Source of the DNA: Desulfitibacter sp. BRH_c19
GTDB taxonomy: Bacteria; Bacillota; DSM-16504; Desulfitibacterales; Desulfitibacteraceae
Assembly: GCA_001515945.1 (NCBI GenBank)
Contig: LOER01000003.1
Coordinates: 84,346-148,345 of the forward strand
Length of the DNA stretch: 64,000 nt
Direction: 5' to 3'
Shown: piece by piece, positions 30,914-40,472 of the stretch
How positions within the stretch are numbered: position 1 is the first letter of the stretch
Layout: each line of letters begins with the position of its first letter
Made by a program: the position numbers and the translations under genes
Notes under the pieces: model-generated
What the model was told of the DNA's origin: nothing
What the model saw: the letters and a program-made list of their open reading frames with translations, nothing else
Database searches by the model: none

Positions 30914-31708
30914 ATGAGACTAATTAAGAAGTTATCAGGGAAAATTTTATATGCAATAGCTAGGACATTATCTATAATAATGGAAATTTTAATACAGCTA
31001 ATAGAAACTGTAGTGTTATTTGTAAGAAGTGTATTTAAAGGTTGTGTAGCTTTAATAAGTATGGGTGGTTGTTTATTGTTTTTCTTGATTGTTGGTCCTT
31101 TGGGTTTTAGGATATTAATGGATCCTGTTACGCTATATACTATATTGTTCTTATTAATATTGTCAACAATTGGTGTTAAATTTGTATATTATTTGAAGTA
31201 TCTAAAATTTATTACAACCGGATTTCTATTTAATCTTGCCAATTACCTTATGGATGGGATGAATTATCAATATAAATCTTTAAGTGAATACAAAGTGGCT
31301 TACAAAAAAGCAGAAGAGGAAAGGAAAAGAAGAGAACAACAACGTTATTATGAGCAGCAAAGACAATGGGGAGAACGAATTAAACAACAATGGCATCAAC
31401 AAAATTCCCAAAGATGGCAAGGTAGCAACGGTGATTATGGTGGCCAGGGTAGTTTCCAGTATGGTTATTTAAATCCGAGTGCTGAGTTTAAAAATAAGTA
31501 TGAAAGAAGTTCTGATGTTTTAGGTGTGTCATATGATGTAGATAAAAATCAAATTAAATTGGCATATAGAAGAAAGGCAAAAGAGTATCATCCAGATCTG
31601 AACAAAGTTCCAGGTGCAACAAAGATGTTTCAAGAAATCAATGATGCATATGAGTTTTTGAATGATGATAATATACAAAGGTATAAAAATGTTCAAAAGA
31701 ATGAATAA
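30914..31708 (+). CDS. Membrane-anchored J-domain (DnaJ-like) protein
   Basis: A 264-residue protein with two or three hydrophobic helices between about 20 and 115. A strongly charged Glu/Arg/Gln-rich segment follows (about 130-175), and then a C-terminal J domain (about 197-260: SSDVLGVSYDVDKNQIKLAY, then RRKAKEYHPDLNKVPGATKMF) with an intact HPD motif. J domains stimulate Hsp70 ATPase; here it would recruit DnaK to the membrane. It follows the zinc-ribbon protein gene and ends in a clear terminator. The usual Gly/Phe and zinc regions of DnaJ are absent, so it is a type III J protein. Confidence 0.88.
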   Translation: MRLIKKLSGKILYAIARTLSIIMEILIQLIETVVLFVRSVFKGCVALISMGGCLLFFLIVGPLGFRILMDPVTLYTILFLLILSTIGVKFVYYLKYLKFITTGFLFNLANYLMDGMNYQYKSLSEYKVAYKKAEEERKRREQQRYYEQQRQWGERIKQQWHQQNSQRWQGSNGDYGGQGSFQYGYLNPSAEFKNKYERSSDVLGVSYDVDKNQIKLAYRRKAKEYHPDLNKVPGATKMFQEINDAYEFLNDDNIQRYKNVQKNE

Positions 31709-31722
31709 ACGGAAAATTTGGC

Positions 31723-31754
31723 GGTTGGGGTGATTCACCTTAACCGGTTTTTTT
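31723..31754 (+). terminator. Terminator after the J-domain gene
   Basis: GGTTGGGGTG / CACCTTAACC stem (two G-U pairs), three-base loop, then GGTTTTTTT. Confidence 0.85.
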
Positions 31755-31977
31755 ATAATAGTTATATTTGTTGTGATGTTGCAATTAACGGTAAACAATC
31801 AAGAGGTATTAAAGGGGTATGTTTGTTATTAAAGAGTATCTTGTCGAAGATAGTGATAAATCGAAGGGGAGAAGAAGGAGAATCAAAAACTACAAAGAAT
31901 ATAGGATATGCAAGATAATGGAAAATGTGAATAAGATAGACTAAAAAGTAGTTTTAATTTTTAGGAGTGATTATACA

Positions 31978-33003
31978 ATGAAGGCCTTAGTAAAAAAATA
32001 TTCAAAGCCTGGTCTTTGGTTGGATGAAGTAGAAATACCTAAGGTTGGTAAAAATGATGTATTGGTAAAAATAAAGAAAACAGCAATCTGTGGGACAGAT
32101 GTTCATATTTATCAATGGGATGAGTGGTCACAAAAAACTATACCAGTACCAATGATCATAGGCCATGAATTTGTGGGTGAAGTAGTGGACTTTGGGGAAA
32201 ATGTACATGATGTAGAAATCGGTGAAATTGTATCAGGTGAAGGACATGTGGTTTGTGGACAATGTCGTAATTGTTTGGCTGGCAGACGCCATCTCTGTAA
32301 TAAAACTAGTGGGATAGGTGTCAATCGCCCTGGTGCATTTGCAGAATACCTGTCCATACCAGTAACCAACATATGGCGCTGTGATCCAAAAATTCCTCTA
32401 GATGTGCTGGCTTGTTTTGATCCATTTGGTAATGCAGTACATACTGCCCTTAGCTTTGATGTTCTAGGTGAGGATGTTTTAATAACAGGTGCTGGACCCA
32501 TTGGAATTATGGCAGTAGCAGTAGCCAAACATGCTGGTGCACGATACATCGTGGTTACAGATGTGAATGAATATCGTTTGGATTTGGCTAGAAAAATGGG
32601 AGCCACCAGAACTATCAATATCAAGGAAAGTAGTATTGAACAAGCCTTTAAAGATTTAGGTATGAAAGAAGGTTATGATGTTGGTATGGAAATGTCGGGC
32701 AACGCCTCAGCTTTTCAAAATCTTATCCAAAATATGTGCCATGGGGGTAAAATTGCAGTCCTAGGGATTCAACAACCAGACACCATTATTGACTGGAACA
32801 CCTTGGTATTTAATGGCTTGACAATTAAAGGGATTTACGGACGTGAAATGTATGAAACTTGGTACAAAATGACATCTATGATTCAATCCGGTTTAGATAT
32901 TACTCCAGTCATTACACATCATTTTCATTATACGGATTATCAAAAGGCATTTGAAACAATGGCTTCTGGACAGTCAGGAAAAGTTATTCTTGAGTGGAGT
33001 TAG
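31978..33003 (+). CDS. tdh: L-threonine 3-dehydrogenase
   Basis: A 341-residue zinc-dependent medium-chain dehydrogenase that oxidises L-threonine to 2-amino-3-ketobutyrate with NAD+. Catalytic zinc ligands are seen in ICGTDVH (about 37-43) and GHEF (about 62). The structural zinc site is [15 protein letters not shown] (four Cys, about 92-106), and the NAD-binding [15 protein letters not shown] is at about 171-185. Family-specific identity with Tdh is supported by the next gene, kbl, whose enzyme cleaves the unstable product with CoA to glycine and acetyl-CoA. AGGAGTG precedes the ATG. The pair would let the cell ferment threonine. Confidence 0.95.
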   Translation: MKALVKKYSKPGLWLDEVEIPKVGKNDVLVKIKKTAICGTDVHIYQWDEWSQKTIPVPMIIGHEFVGEVVDFGENVHDVEIGEIVSGEGHVVCGQCRNCLAGRRHLCNKTSGIGVNRPGAFAEYLSIPVTNIWRCDPKIPLDVLACFDPFGNAVHTALSFDVLGEDVLITGAGPIGIMAVAVAKHAGARYIVVTDVNEYRLDLARKMGATRTINIKESSIEQAFKDLGMKEGYDVGMEMSGNASAFQNLIQNMCHGGKIAVLGIQQPDTIIDWNTLVFNGLTIKGIYGREMYETWYKMTSMIQSGLDITPVITHHFHYTDYQKAFETMASGQSGKVILEWS

Positions 33004-33044
33004 TATTAGAAAAGAATGATTGCTATATAGGAGGTATAAACAAA

Positions 33045-34226
33045 ATGAATGAAACCTTAAACAAGGTGTTAGGAGAAAAAATTGCAGACTTACAGGAACA
33101 AAAATTATTTAGAGACCTTAAGGTGATAGAGAGTGCTCAGGGACCTAGAGTGATCATTGCCGGAAAAGAAGTAATTAATCTCTCATCAAATAATTATCTA
33201 GGACTGGCAACTCACCCAAAAATGGTTGAAAAAGCAGTAGAAGCAACCAAGGAGTTAGGTGTAGGTTCGGGTGCAGTTAGAACAATAGCTGGAACATTAA
33301 AAATCCATCAGGAGCTAGAAGAAAAGCTTGCAAAATTTAAGCATACAGAGGCAGCCTTAGTTTTCCAATCTGGCTTTACATGTAATATGGGAGTGATTGA
33401 GCCTCTACTTTCAAAAGAAGATGTTATTATAAGCGACGAATTCAATCATGCTAGTATCATAGATGGTATTAGACTAAGTAAAGCTGCTCGTAAAATATTC
33501 AAACATAGTGACATGGAGTCTTTGGAAGAACAACTCAAAGCATCAAACAGTTATAGGTTGAAATTAATTATCACAGATGGAGTATTCAGTATGGATGGTG
33601 ATATAGCTAAACTACCAGAAATTGTAGACTTAGCTGAAAAATATGATGCTTTTGTAATGGTAGATGATGCACATTCAAGTGGAGTTTTAGGATCTAATGG
33701 CAGGGGTAGTGTAGACCATTTTAAACTTAATGGAAGAGTAGATATCCAGGTAGGCACTTTATCTAAGGCAGTAGGGGTATTAGGTGGTTATATTGCAGGA
33801 AGTAGAAGGCTAATAGATTTCCTAAGACATAAGGGGCGTCCATTTCTTTTTAGTACTTCTCATCCACCAGGAGTAGTGGCAGCTAATATTGCAGCTATCG
33901 ATGTACTTTTGGAGGAACCAGAATTGATTGATAAGCTATGGGAGAATACTAGATATTTTAAGAATGCATTAGATCAGTTTGGATTTAATACTGGGAAAAG
34001 TGAAACTCCTATAATCCCAATTATTGTTGGTGAGGGTGCCTTAGCTATGTCATTAAGTGATGCTTTATTAGAGGAGGGGGTGTTTTGTACAGGAATTGGC
34101 TTTCCTACTGTCCCACAAGACAAATCACGAGTACGTACGATTGTAACTGCTACTCATACAAAAGCTGATCTAGATAGAGCAGTAGAGGCTTTTGCTAAGG
34201 TAGGTAGAAAGCTTGAATTATTTTAA
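33045..34226 (+). CDS. kbl: Glycine C-acetyltransferase (2-amino-3-ketobutyrate CoA ligase)
   Basis: A 393-residue PLP enzyme of the alpha-oxoamine synthase family that converts 2-amino-3-ketobutyrate plus CoA to glycine and acetyl-Co[15 protein letters not shown] (about 45), the [11 protein letters not shown] segment, [11 protein letters not shown], and the PLP lysine in [14 protein letters not shown] are present. AGGAGG lies ten bases before the ATG at 33045; an in-frame extension to 32994 overlaps tdh and lacks a site, so it is not used. Forms an operon with tdh (41-base gap). A promoter for the next gene lies in the following gap. Confidence 0.95.
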   Translation: MNETLNKVLGEKIADLQEQKLFRDLKVIESAQGPRVIIAGKEVINLSSNNYLGLATHPKMVEKAVEATKELGVGSGAVRTIAGTLKIHQELEEKLAKFKHTEAALVFQSGFTCNMGVIEPLLSKEDVIISDEFNHASIIDGIRLSKAARKIFKHSDMESLEEQLKASNSYRLKLIITDGVFSMDGDIAKLPEIVDLAEKYDAFVMVDDAHSSGVLGSNGRGSVDHFKLNGRVDIQVGTLSKAVGVLGGYIAGSRRLIDFLRHKGRPFLFSTSHPPGVVAANIAAIDVLLEEPELIDKLWENTRYFKNALDQFGFNTGKSETPIIPIIVGEGALAMSLSDALLEEGVFCTGIGFPTVPQDKSRVRTIVTATHTKADLDRAVEAFAKVGRKLELF

Positions 34227-34269
34227 ACTAGCAGCTTAAATTAATAGTATGAGTATTTTGAAAAAAGTA

Positions 34270-34298
34270 TTGTTAGATTATGGAATGTGCATTATAAT
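34270..34298 (+). promoter_or_regulatory. SigmaA-type promoter of the Liv substrate-binding protein gene
   Basis: TTGTTA (34270-34275) and a consensus TATAAT (34293-34298) with a 17-base spacer, 78 bases before the TTG start at 34376. Confidence 0.7.
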
Positions 34299-34375
34299 TG
34301 GAAATATATAGTTATATATTTATATCCTGAAGTAATAAGTACATAATGTTCTAAAAAAATGAGGGGGTTTTCTAT

Positions 34376-35557
34376 TTGAAAAAGTATTTATTGATTTTAA
34401 TGGTAATGCTTCTAGTCTTATCATTAGGACTTGGCGGATGTGGTAGTCCAGCAGAAGAAAATGAGGGAGAAGAAGCACCAGAAGTAGTAGAGGAGGATGT
34501 AATTAAAATTGGAGTATTCCAACCTTTAACTGGTGCCAACGCTGCCGGTGGTGAACTTGAGGTAGAAGGTGTTGAGTTAGCAAACGAGTTATACCCAGAG
34601 GTATTAGGTAAAAAGGTTGAACTTGTTGTTGTTGACAACAGATCTGATGTTCAAGAAGCTGCTAGTGCTGCAAACAGATTGATAGAAAGAGATCAGGTTA
34701 CTGCAATTATAGGAAGTTGGGGTAGTGGTTTTTCTATGGCAGCAGGAGATTCTGTTAGAGATAATCAAATACCAGCAGTAGCGGCATCTGCTACAAATCC
34801 TTTAGTAACAGCAGGGAACGACTATTATTTCAGAGTATGCTTTATCGATCCTTTCCAAGGAGTAGTTATGGCTAATTATGCATATAACAATCTTGGTGCT
34901 AGAAAAGCTGCTATTGTTCGAGAGATTTCTAATGACTATGCAGTTGGACTAGGAAAATTCTTTGAAGATGCTTTTATTGAGTTAACTGGAGATCCTGATT
35001 CAATAGTGGCAATCGCTGATTATCAAACAGGTGACCAAGATTTTACTTCACAATTATTGAATGTAAATGCTCAAAATCCAGATGTCATCTTTGCACCAGG
35101 GAACTTTACTGAGTCTGCATTAGTTGTTCGTCAAGCCAAAGAACAGGGGATTGATGTTCCGTTTATCGGTGGAGATACCTGGGAAACACCTGAATTTATT
35201 GATATCGGTCAAGAGCATGTTGAAGGAGTTGTATTCTCAACCTTCTTTACATCAGAAGTACCGATTACTGCAGAATCAGAAACATTCTTAGCAGAATATA
35301 GAAGCAGATACGATAAAGAGCCTGCTGCTGTTACAGCACTTGGATATGATGCTTATATATTAATCCTTGATGCTATTGAGAGAGCTGGCGAAGTAGATCC
35401 TGTAAAAATTAGGGATGAGATTGCTAAGACATCTGGTTTTGAAGGTGCGGCAGGAATCATTACCTTGGATGAAAATGGAGATGCTGTAAAGAGTGCTGTT
35501 ATCAAAACAGTTAAAGATGGTAATTTTGTTTACATGGATACCGTTGAACCATTTTAG
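34376..35557 (+). CDS. Branched-chain amino acid ABC transporter substrate-binding lipoprotein
   Basis: A 393-residue LivJ/LivK-type binding protein. Residues 1-22 form a lipoprotein signal peptide (LSLGLGGCGS, cysteine at about 22). An acidic linker follows, and then a periplasmic-binding type I fold starts at IKIGVFQPLTGANAAGGELE. Start is TTG 34376 after a GAGGGGG site; an ATG at 34359 is closed by a stop after six codons. It captures leucine, isoleucine, valine or related ligands outside the membrane and delivers them to LivHMGF encoded downstream. Two hairpins in the 218-base gap before livH would lower permease expression relative to this abundant protein. Confidence 0.92.
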   Translation: MKKYLLILMVMLLVLSLGLGGCGSPAEENEGEEAPEVVEEDVIKIGVFQPLTGANAAGGELEVEGVELANELYPEVLGKKVELVVVDNRSDVQEAASAANRLIERDQVTAIIGSWGSGFSMAAGDSVRDNQIPAVAASATNPLVTAGNDYYFRVCFIDPFQGVVMANYAYNNLGARKAAIVREISNDYAVGLGKFFEDAFIELTGDPDSIVAIADYQTGDQDFTSQLLNVNAQNPDVIFAPGNFTESALVVRQAKEQGIDVPFIGGDTWETPEFIDIGQEHVEGVVFSTFFTSEVPITAESETFLAEYRSRYDKEPAAVTALGYDAYILILDAIERAGEVDPVKIRDEIAKTSGFEGAAGIITLDENGDAVKSAVIKTVKDGNFVYMDTVEPF

Positions 35558-35571
35558 TATAACAAATGATG

Positions 35572-35605
35572 TTGTGCTTCTCTTCAATTAGGTGGGGAAG
35601 CACAA
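35572..35605 (+). terminator. Hairpin after the substrate-binding protein gene (attenuator-like)
   Basis: TTGTGCTTCTC / GGGAAGCACAA form an 11-base stem with one G-U pair. No long U tract follows, so partial termination or mRNA 3'-end protection is more likely than full stop. Confidence 0.55.
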
Positions 35606-35616
35606 TGATCTTCAAT

Positions 35617-35664
35617 ATATTGCTAAGACTCCCACTTTACCAAAAGTGCGGGTCTTAGCAATAT
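35617..35664 (+). repeat. Long hairpin sharing its arm with the 42 kb/55 kb repeat family
   Basis: ATATTGCTAAGACTCCCACTTT pairs with AAAGTGCGGGTCTTAGCAATAT with two mismatched positions. GCTAAGACTCCCA is the exact reverse complement of TGGGAGTCTTAGC in the repeats at 41983 and 55286, so this may be a decayed relative of that element. Confidence 0.5.
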
Positions 35665-35775
35665 GTCTTTGATAAAGTAAAACTTTTAACAGATAAACGT
35701 AATTAAAGTCAGTTGAAGTAAAATCCCCCTAAACTAAGTCTCATTTTATGCAAATTAAAACTAGGTGGTGGACTT

Positions 35776-36669
35776 ATGACTTTTGATTTATTTCTGCAAT
35801 ATTTAACAAATGGAATTTCATTAGGAAGTTTGTATGCACTTATCGCCATCGGCTATACCATGGTTTACGGCATACTTAAGTTAATTAACTTTGCCCATGG
35901 TGAAATATTCATGATGTCAGTGTACTTTGCTTTTTATGGAGTTGCAGTTTTTAGCATGCCTTGGTATGTATCTGCTATTGTTGCCATCGCCATAACGGCA
36001 CTTTTAGGTATGGGGATGGAGAGAGCCGCATATAAACCTCTTAGAGAATCTCCAAGAATTACTATTATGGTATCAGCTATTGGAGCATCCTTTTTTTTGC
36101 AAAACCTCGCTGTTGTTTTATTTGGTGGTAGACCAAAAGCTTTTCCAGATATAAGCCTTTTGACAGATATTATGCATGTGGGTGCTGTAACCTTTCAAAG
36201 GCTAACCGTAATTATACCAGTTGTAACAACTATTTTATTATTTATGTTGCTTTATTTAGTAAATAACACAAAAACAGGTATGGCTATGAGGGCGGTATCA
36301 AGGGATTATGAGACAGCTAGACTTATGGGTGTAGATGTCAATAGAACCATAACTATAACATTTGGAATAGGTTCTATACTCGCTGCCATAGGAGGAATTA
36401 TGTGGGGAGCAAAATTTCCGCAAGTTGCACCTTTTATGGGAGTAATGCCAGGGCTTAAATGCTTTATCGCTGCAGTTGTAGGTGGGATAGGCAATATTAC
36501 AGGTGCAATAATAGGTGGGTTAATTTTAGGTATTGGTGAAATTATGCTAATTGCTTTTATACCCGATTTGACTGGCTATCGTGATGCCTTTGCATTTATT
36601 TTGTTAATTGGAATTTTATTATTCAGACCTACTGGCATCATGGGCGAAAAAATATCGGAGAAGGTGTAG
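35776..36669 (+). CDS. livH: Branched-chain amino acid ABC transporter permease LivH
   Basis: A 297-residue permease with about eight hydrophobic helices. LQYLTNGISLGSLYALIAIG and YTMVYGILKLINFAHGEIFM at the N-terminus and the cytoplasmic coupling loop AVSRDYETARLMGVDVNRTI are typical LivH. With LivM it forms the membrane channel of the Liv importer. AGGTGG precedes the ATG. First of four tightly packed genes (livHMGF) after the binding protein. Confidence 0.95.
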   Translation: MTFDLFLQYLTNGISLGSLYALIAIGYTMVYGILKLINFAHGEIFMMSVYFAFYGVAVFSMPWYVSAIVAIAITALLGMGMERAAYKPLRESPRITIMVSAIGASFFLQNLAVVLFGGRPKAFPDISLLTDIMHVGAVTFQRLTVIIPVVTTILLFMLLYLVNNTKTGMAMRAVSRDYETARLMGVDVNRTITITFGIGSILAAIGGIMWGAKFPQVAPFMGVMPGLKCFIAAVVGGIGNITGAIIGGLILGIGEIMLIAFIPDLTGYRDAFAFILLIGILLFRPTGIMGEKISEKV

Positions 36670-36672
36670 ACT

Positions 36673-37731
36673 ATGAAAAAGAGGGATACTATCTTAACCG
36701 TCCTATTTATTGCTTTGTTAGCGGTATTTCTTTGGCAAGCTGGGAACCATCTTGATTCCTATAAGATAAGAATATTGAATTTATGTGCTATATATGCAAT
36801 TTTGGCGCTGAGTCTAAACTTAATAAATGGATTTACTGGACTTTTATCCTTAGGACATGCTGGATTTATGGCGGTAGGAGCATATACAACTGCGCTACTT
36901 ACTATGTCTGAAGCTACAAAAGAACAGAATTTTTTCCTTGTGCCTATAGTGGAACCATTAGCCTCAATTACACTTCCATTTCTTTCAGCTTTAATAATAG
37001 GAGGATTATTATCTGCTTTTGTAGCCTTTTTAATAGGTGCTCCAACTTTGAGACTCCGAGGGGATTATTTAGCTATTGCGACATTAGGTTTTTCTGAAAT
37101 TATAAGAATTATATTTACAAATACACAAAGCATAACCAATGGACCCTTGGGATTAAAATCTATTCCGAATAATACGAATCTTTGGTGGACCTTTGGACTA
37201 GCACTTGCTACTTTTATTTTGATAAAGGCATTAATAGATAGCAGCTACGGTAAAGCACTTAAAGCTATACGGGAAGATGAAGTTGCAGCTGAAAGTATGG
37301 GTATCAGTCTCTTTAAACATAAGATGATTGCCTTTATGATAGCTGCTTTTTTTGCTGCCGTAGGTGGTGGGTTATTAGGAAGCTTAATTGGTGCTATTAA
37401 TCCGATTATGTTTAGGTTTATATTAACCTTTAATGTATTGCTGATAGTTGTAATGGGTGGCATGGGTAGCATGACCGGATCTGTTATTTCTGCCTTTGTT
37501 GTAACGTCAGGGTTGGAGTATTTAAGGGTATTAGATGAAAACATCAATCTAGGATTTATCAAACTAGCTGGTATTCCAGGACTTAGAATGGTTGTATTTG
37601 CAGGACTACTTATGATTGTAGTTATATTCTTTAAAAATGGATTAATGGGAACTAGGGAATTTACTTGGAATAAACTCATTAACTTCTTTACTATTAAAAA
37701 GAAGTTTAGAAAGAAGGAGGTGGGACAATAA
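36673..37731 (+). CDS. livM: Branched-chain amino acid ABC transporter permease LivM
   Basis: A 352-residue permease with about nine hydrophobic helices. The LivM marks are visible: LSLNLINGFTGLLSLGHAGFM near residues 46-66 and the coupling loop ALKAIREDEVAAESMGISLF near residues 196-215. It starts three bases after the livH stop with GGAG inside the livH end, and its stop overlaps the livG start (TAATG). Pairs with LivH in the transport channel. Confidence 0.95.
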   Translation: MKKRDTILTVLFIALLAVFLWQAGNHLDSYKIRILNLCAIYAILALSLNLINGFTGLLSLGHAGFMAVGAYTTALLTMSEATKEQNFFLVPIVEPLASITLPFLSALIIGGLLSAFVAFLIGAPTLRLRGDYLAIATLGFSEIIRIIFTNTQSITNGPLGLKSIPNNTNLWWTFGLALATFILIKALIDSSYGKALKAIREDEVAAESMGISLFKHKMIAFMIAAFFAAVGGGLLGSLIGAINPIMFRFILTFNVLLIVVMGGMGSMTGSVISAFVVTSGLEYLRVLDENINLGFIKLAGIPGLRMVVFAGLLMIVVIFFKNGLMGTREFTWNKLINFFTIKKKFRKKEVGQ

Positions 37732-38534
37732 TGGCAATATTAAAAACCGATGCAATAACCATGCGGTTCGGCGGACTAGTTGCTGTAAATGAGTTTAGCT
37801 TGAATATTGAGAAAGGTGAAATAGTTGCTGTTATTGGTCCTAACGGTGCTGGAAAAACTACTGCCTTTAATATGATAACAGGAGTATATTGTCCTACACA
37901 GGGAGATATATACTTTGATGGGAAAAAAATAACTGGGTTGAAACCCCATACCATTACAAAATATGGCATGGCTAGGACGTTTCAAAACATTCGACTCTTT
38001 AAGGAACTAAGTGTGTTGGATAATGTAGTTATTGCAAATCATCTTCATTTAAAAGCAAATTTACTACAATCTATTTTAGGTAACACCTATCCCGACATTT
38101 TAGATAGGTTTTGGCAGCCTAAATACAAAAAGGAAGAAAAAAGGATTTTGGAAAAATCTCATATGCTTTTGGAAAAGGTAGGCTTAATTAATTTTATTGA
38201 TGAAAAAGCTGATAGTTTGCCCTATGGTCTCCAGAGAAAGCTGGAAGTAGCTAGAGCCTTAGCTACCAATCCAAAGCTATTATTATTAGACGAACCTGCA
38301 GCTGGGATGAATCCAAAAGAGACTAGTGATTTAACAAGCTTTATAAGACAAATAAGAGATGATTTTGATCTAACAATCATTTTGATAGAACATCATATGC
38401 AGGTTGTTATGGATATCTCTGATAGGATATATGTTTTAGACTATGGAATTAATATAGCTGAAGGCAATCCCTATGATATACAAAACAATGAAAAGGTAAT
38501 ACAAGCTTATTTGGGGGTGGCTGACGATGCTTAA
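37731..38534 (+). CDS. livG: Branched-chain amino acid ABC transporter ATPase LivG
   Basis: A 267-residue ATP-binding subunit. Walker A GPNGAGKTTAF (about 36-46), signature SLPYGLQRKLEVARAL and Walker B LLLLDEPAAGMNP are intact, followed by the H-loop IEHHMQVVM. The variant signature (LPYGLQR instead of LSGGQ) is usual for LivG. AAGGAGGTGGG precedes the ATG, and the gene overlaps livM by one base and livF by eight. Confidence 0.95.
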   Translation: MAILKTDAITMRFGGLVAVNEFSLNIEKGEIVAVIGPNGAGKTTAFNMITGVYCPTQGDIYFDGKKITGLKPHTITKYGMARTFQNIRLFKELSVLDNVVIANHLHLKANLLQSILGNTYPDILDRFWQPKYKKEEKRILEKSHMLLEKVGLINFIDEKADSLPYGLQRKLEVARALATNPKLLLLDEPAAGMNPKETSDLTSFIRQIRDDFDLTIILIEHHMQVVMDISDRIYVLDYGINIAEGNPYDIQNNEKVIQAYLGVADDA

Positions 38535-39243
38535 AATAGAAGATTTAAGGGTTGCTTATGGAGGTATTCAAGCTTTAAAGGGCATAAGCCTTGAGGTGGA
38601 GGAGGGGAAAATTGTTGCCCTAATTGGTGCCAATGGTGCTGGTAAAAGCACTACCCTTCGTTCTATTGTAGGTTTAGTAAAACCTCAAAGCGGTAACATA
38701 ATCTATCGTGGTGAAAACCTATCTAAGGTAGAGGCGAAGGATATGGTGAAGAGGGGTATTACTTTAGTGCCAGAGGGCAGAAGGGTTTTTGGTAACTTAA
38801 CAGTACTGGAAAACCTAAAAATAGGTGCTTACTATAGAACAGATGAAGCAAATATTAAACAAGACTTAGAATGGATTCATTCCTTGTTTCCAATATTAAA
38901 GGAGAGATCATGGCAACAGGCTGGAACCTTGTCTGGGGGAGAACAACAGATGCTAGCGGTAGGTAGAGCCTTAATGTCGAGACCCAAGCTATTAATGATG
39001 GATGAACCATCCCTAGGATTGGCACCATTAATTGTTAAAGAGATTTTTAATATTATACAAAAAATTCATAAAGAAGGAGTTACTATTCTTCTAATTGAAC
39101 AAAATGCTAATATTGCCTTGAAAATTGCAGATACGGCATATGTTATGGAAACTGGAAAGATTACCATACAAGGAAACGGTAAGGATCTTTTAACAAATGA
39201 GGATGTGAAAAAGGCTTACCTTGGAGAAAGTGTACACAGTTAA
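38527..39243 (+). CDS. livF: Branched-chain amino acid ABC transporter ATPase LivF
   Basis: A 238-residue ATP-binding subunit, shorter than LivG as usual. Walker A GANGAGKSTTLRSI, signature TLSGGEQQMLAVGRALMSRP, Walker B LLMMDEPSLGLAP and the H-loop LIEQNANIAL are intact. It overlaps the livG end by eight bases and is the last gene of the transporter operon, which a terminator closes six bases later. Nearby tdh-kbl suggests amino acid uptake for fermentation. Confidence 0.95.
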   Translation: MLKIEDLRVAYGGIQALKGISLEVEEGKIVALIGANGAGKSTTLRSIVGLVKPQSGNIIYRGENLSKVEAKDMVKRGITLVPEGRRVFGNLTVLENLKIGAYYRTDEANIKQDLEWIHSLFPILKERSWQQAGTLSGGEQQMLAVGRALMSRPKLLMMDEPSLGLAPLIVKEIFNIIQKIHKEGVTILLIEQNANIALKIADTAYVMETGKITIQGNGKDLLTNEDVKKAYLGESVHS

Positions 39244-39249
39244 GAAAAG

Positions 39250-39287
39250 AATCTCTAAATTCTCTGTTGAGAGTTTAGAGATTTTTT
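39250..39287 (+). terminator. Terminator of the liv operon
   Basis: AATCTCTAAA / TTTAGAGATT stem extended by CTCT/GAGAG pairing, followed by a run of six T. Confidence 0.85.
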
Positions 39288-39401
39288 AATCAATGCAATT
39301 TAGAAAGAATTTTTTCCTTCTAAAAGTCCGACATTTTATCTTGACTATTAGGTTAAAGTATAAAAGGAAATACTTATACAAGAAAATAGGGTGGTATATT
39401 T

Positions 39402-40355
39402 ATGAGAGTTAGGCTCGGTTACGTTGCAATTGCTTTAGGACTTCCTAGAGTTACTTCATCTAGTAATGTGACATATACATACTATCAAAAATTAAATACC
39501 GAAGGAAAAATAAATAAACTTAAGCAAGTTTCAAACTCTAATATTGTAGCCTTAAAAAAGATACTGGAATATAATATTAAAAACAATGTTCATTTTTATA
39601 GAATAACCTCCTCTCTTATTCCGCTTGCAACTCATCCAGGCGTAAACTGGGATTATAGAACTATATTTAATGTGGATTTTAAGCTCCTTGGCGATATTAT
39701 AAGAGATAACAATATGAGAGTAGATACCCATCCAGATCAATTCAATGTAATAAACAGCGTAGACCATAAGGTAGTAGAAAATACTAAGAAGAATTTATGG
39801 TTCCATGCTAATCTATTTAAAGATATGGGATATTCCATTGGTAAGATGGTACTTCATTTGGGAAGTGCTGCAGGAGGTAAAGATGCAGCACTTAAGAGAT
39901 TTGAGGATAATTTCAAGAACTATCCGGATGAAATTACATCTAAACTGATTCTAGAAAATGATGATAAAACATTTACTGCCAAAGAAACTCTTCAGTTATG
40001 CAAAAACTTAGGCATTCCTATGGTATTAGATGTTCATCATCACAAATGCAATAATGGTGGTGATAATGTTGTAGAAATATTGCCTGATATTTTTGATACA
40101 TGGAATGGTGAAGTACTTCCGCCGAAGCTTCATTTTTCAAGTCCTAAAGATAGTCCTAAAGATCGACAGCATACAGATTTCATTGATGGACATAACTTTG
40201 TGGAATTTATAGAGTGCTGTAAACCGTTCAATAAGGATATAGACATAATGATCGAAGCAAAAAAGAAAGATTTTGCTTTATATGATCTTGTACATTCGAT
40301 AAAGAATTTAAGGAAGGATTGGAAATGGATAGATTCTTCTACATTTGAACTTTAA
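39402..40355 (+). CDS. uvsE: UV DNA damage endonuclease UvsE
   Basis: A 317-residue TIM-barrel endonuclease that nicks DNA 5' of UV photoproducts and some abasic sites in an alternative excision repair pathway. MRVRLGYVAIALGLP opens the family sequence. The metal-ligand stretches are visible: FYRITSSLIPLATHP, DTHPDQFNVIN, KMVLHLGSAAGGKD, LENDDKTFTA, LDVHHHKCN and KLHFSSPKDS, followed by DFIDGHNFVEF. GTGG-type site upstream of the ATG is modest. It stands alone between liv and arsM. Confidence 0.95.
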   Translation: MRVRLGYVAIALGLPRVTSSSNVTYTYYQKLNTEGKINKLKQVSNSNIVALKKILEYNIKNNVHFYRITSSLIPLATHPGVNWDYRTIFNVDFKLLGDIIRDNNMRVDTHPDQFNVINSVDHKVVENTKKNLWFHANLFKDMGYSIGKMVLHLGSAAGGKDAALKRFEDNFKNYPDEITSKLILENDDKTFTAKETLQLCKNLGIPMVLDVHHHKCNNGGDNVVEILPDIFDTWNGEVLPPKLHFSSPKDSPKDRQHTDFIDGHNFVEFIECCKPFNKDIDIMIEAKKKDFALYDLVHSIKNLRKDWKWIDSSTFEL

Positions 40356-40472
40356 AATTATTTAGTGCTGGAGGATTTCAAACTAGGATATCCTTCCTAC
40401 TGATGATTGTCCTTTAGTCTAAACCTTTATAGATGAAATATTGAAAAAATTAAGAGGAGGATATATAGATAT

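Noticed and set aside
31718..31918. 66-codon plus-strand frame after the J-domain gene
   Set aside because: It begins inside the terminator stem, has no ribosome binding site and no protein-like composition.
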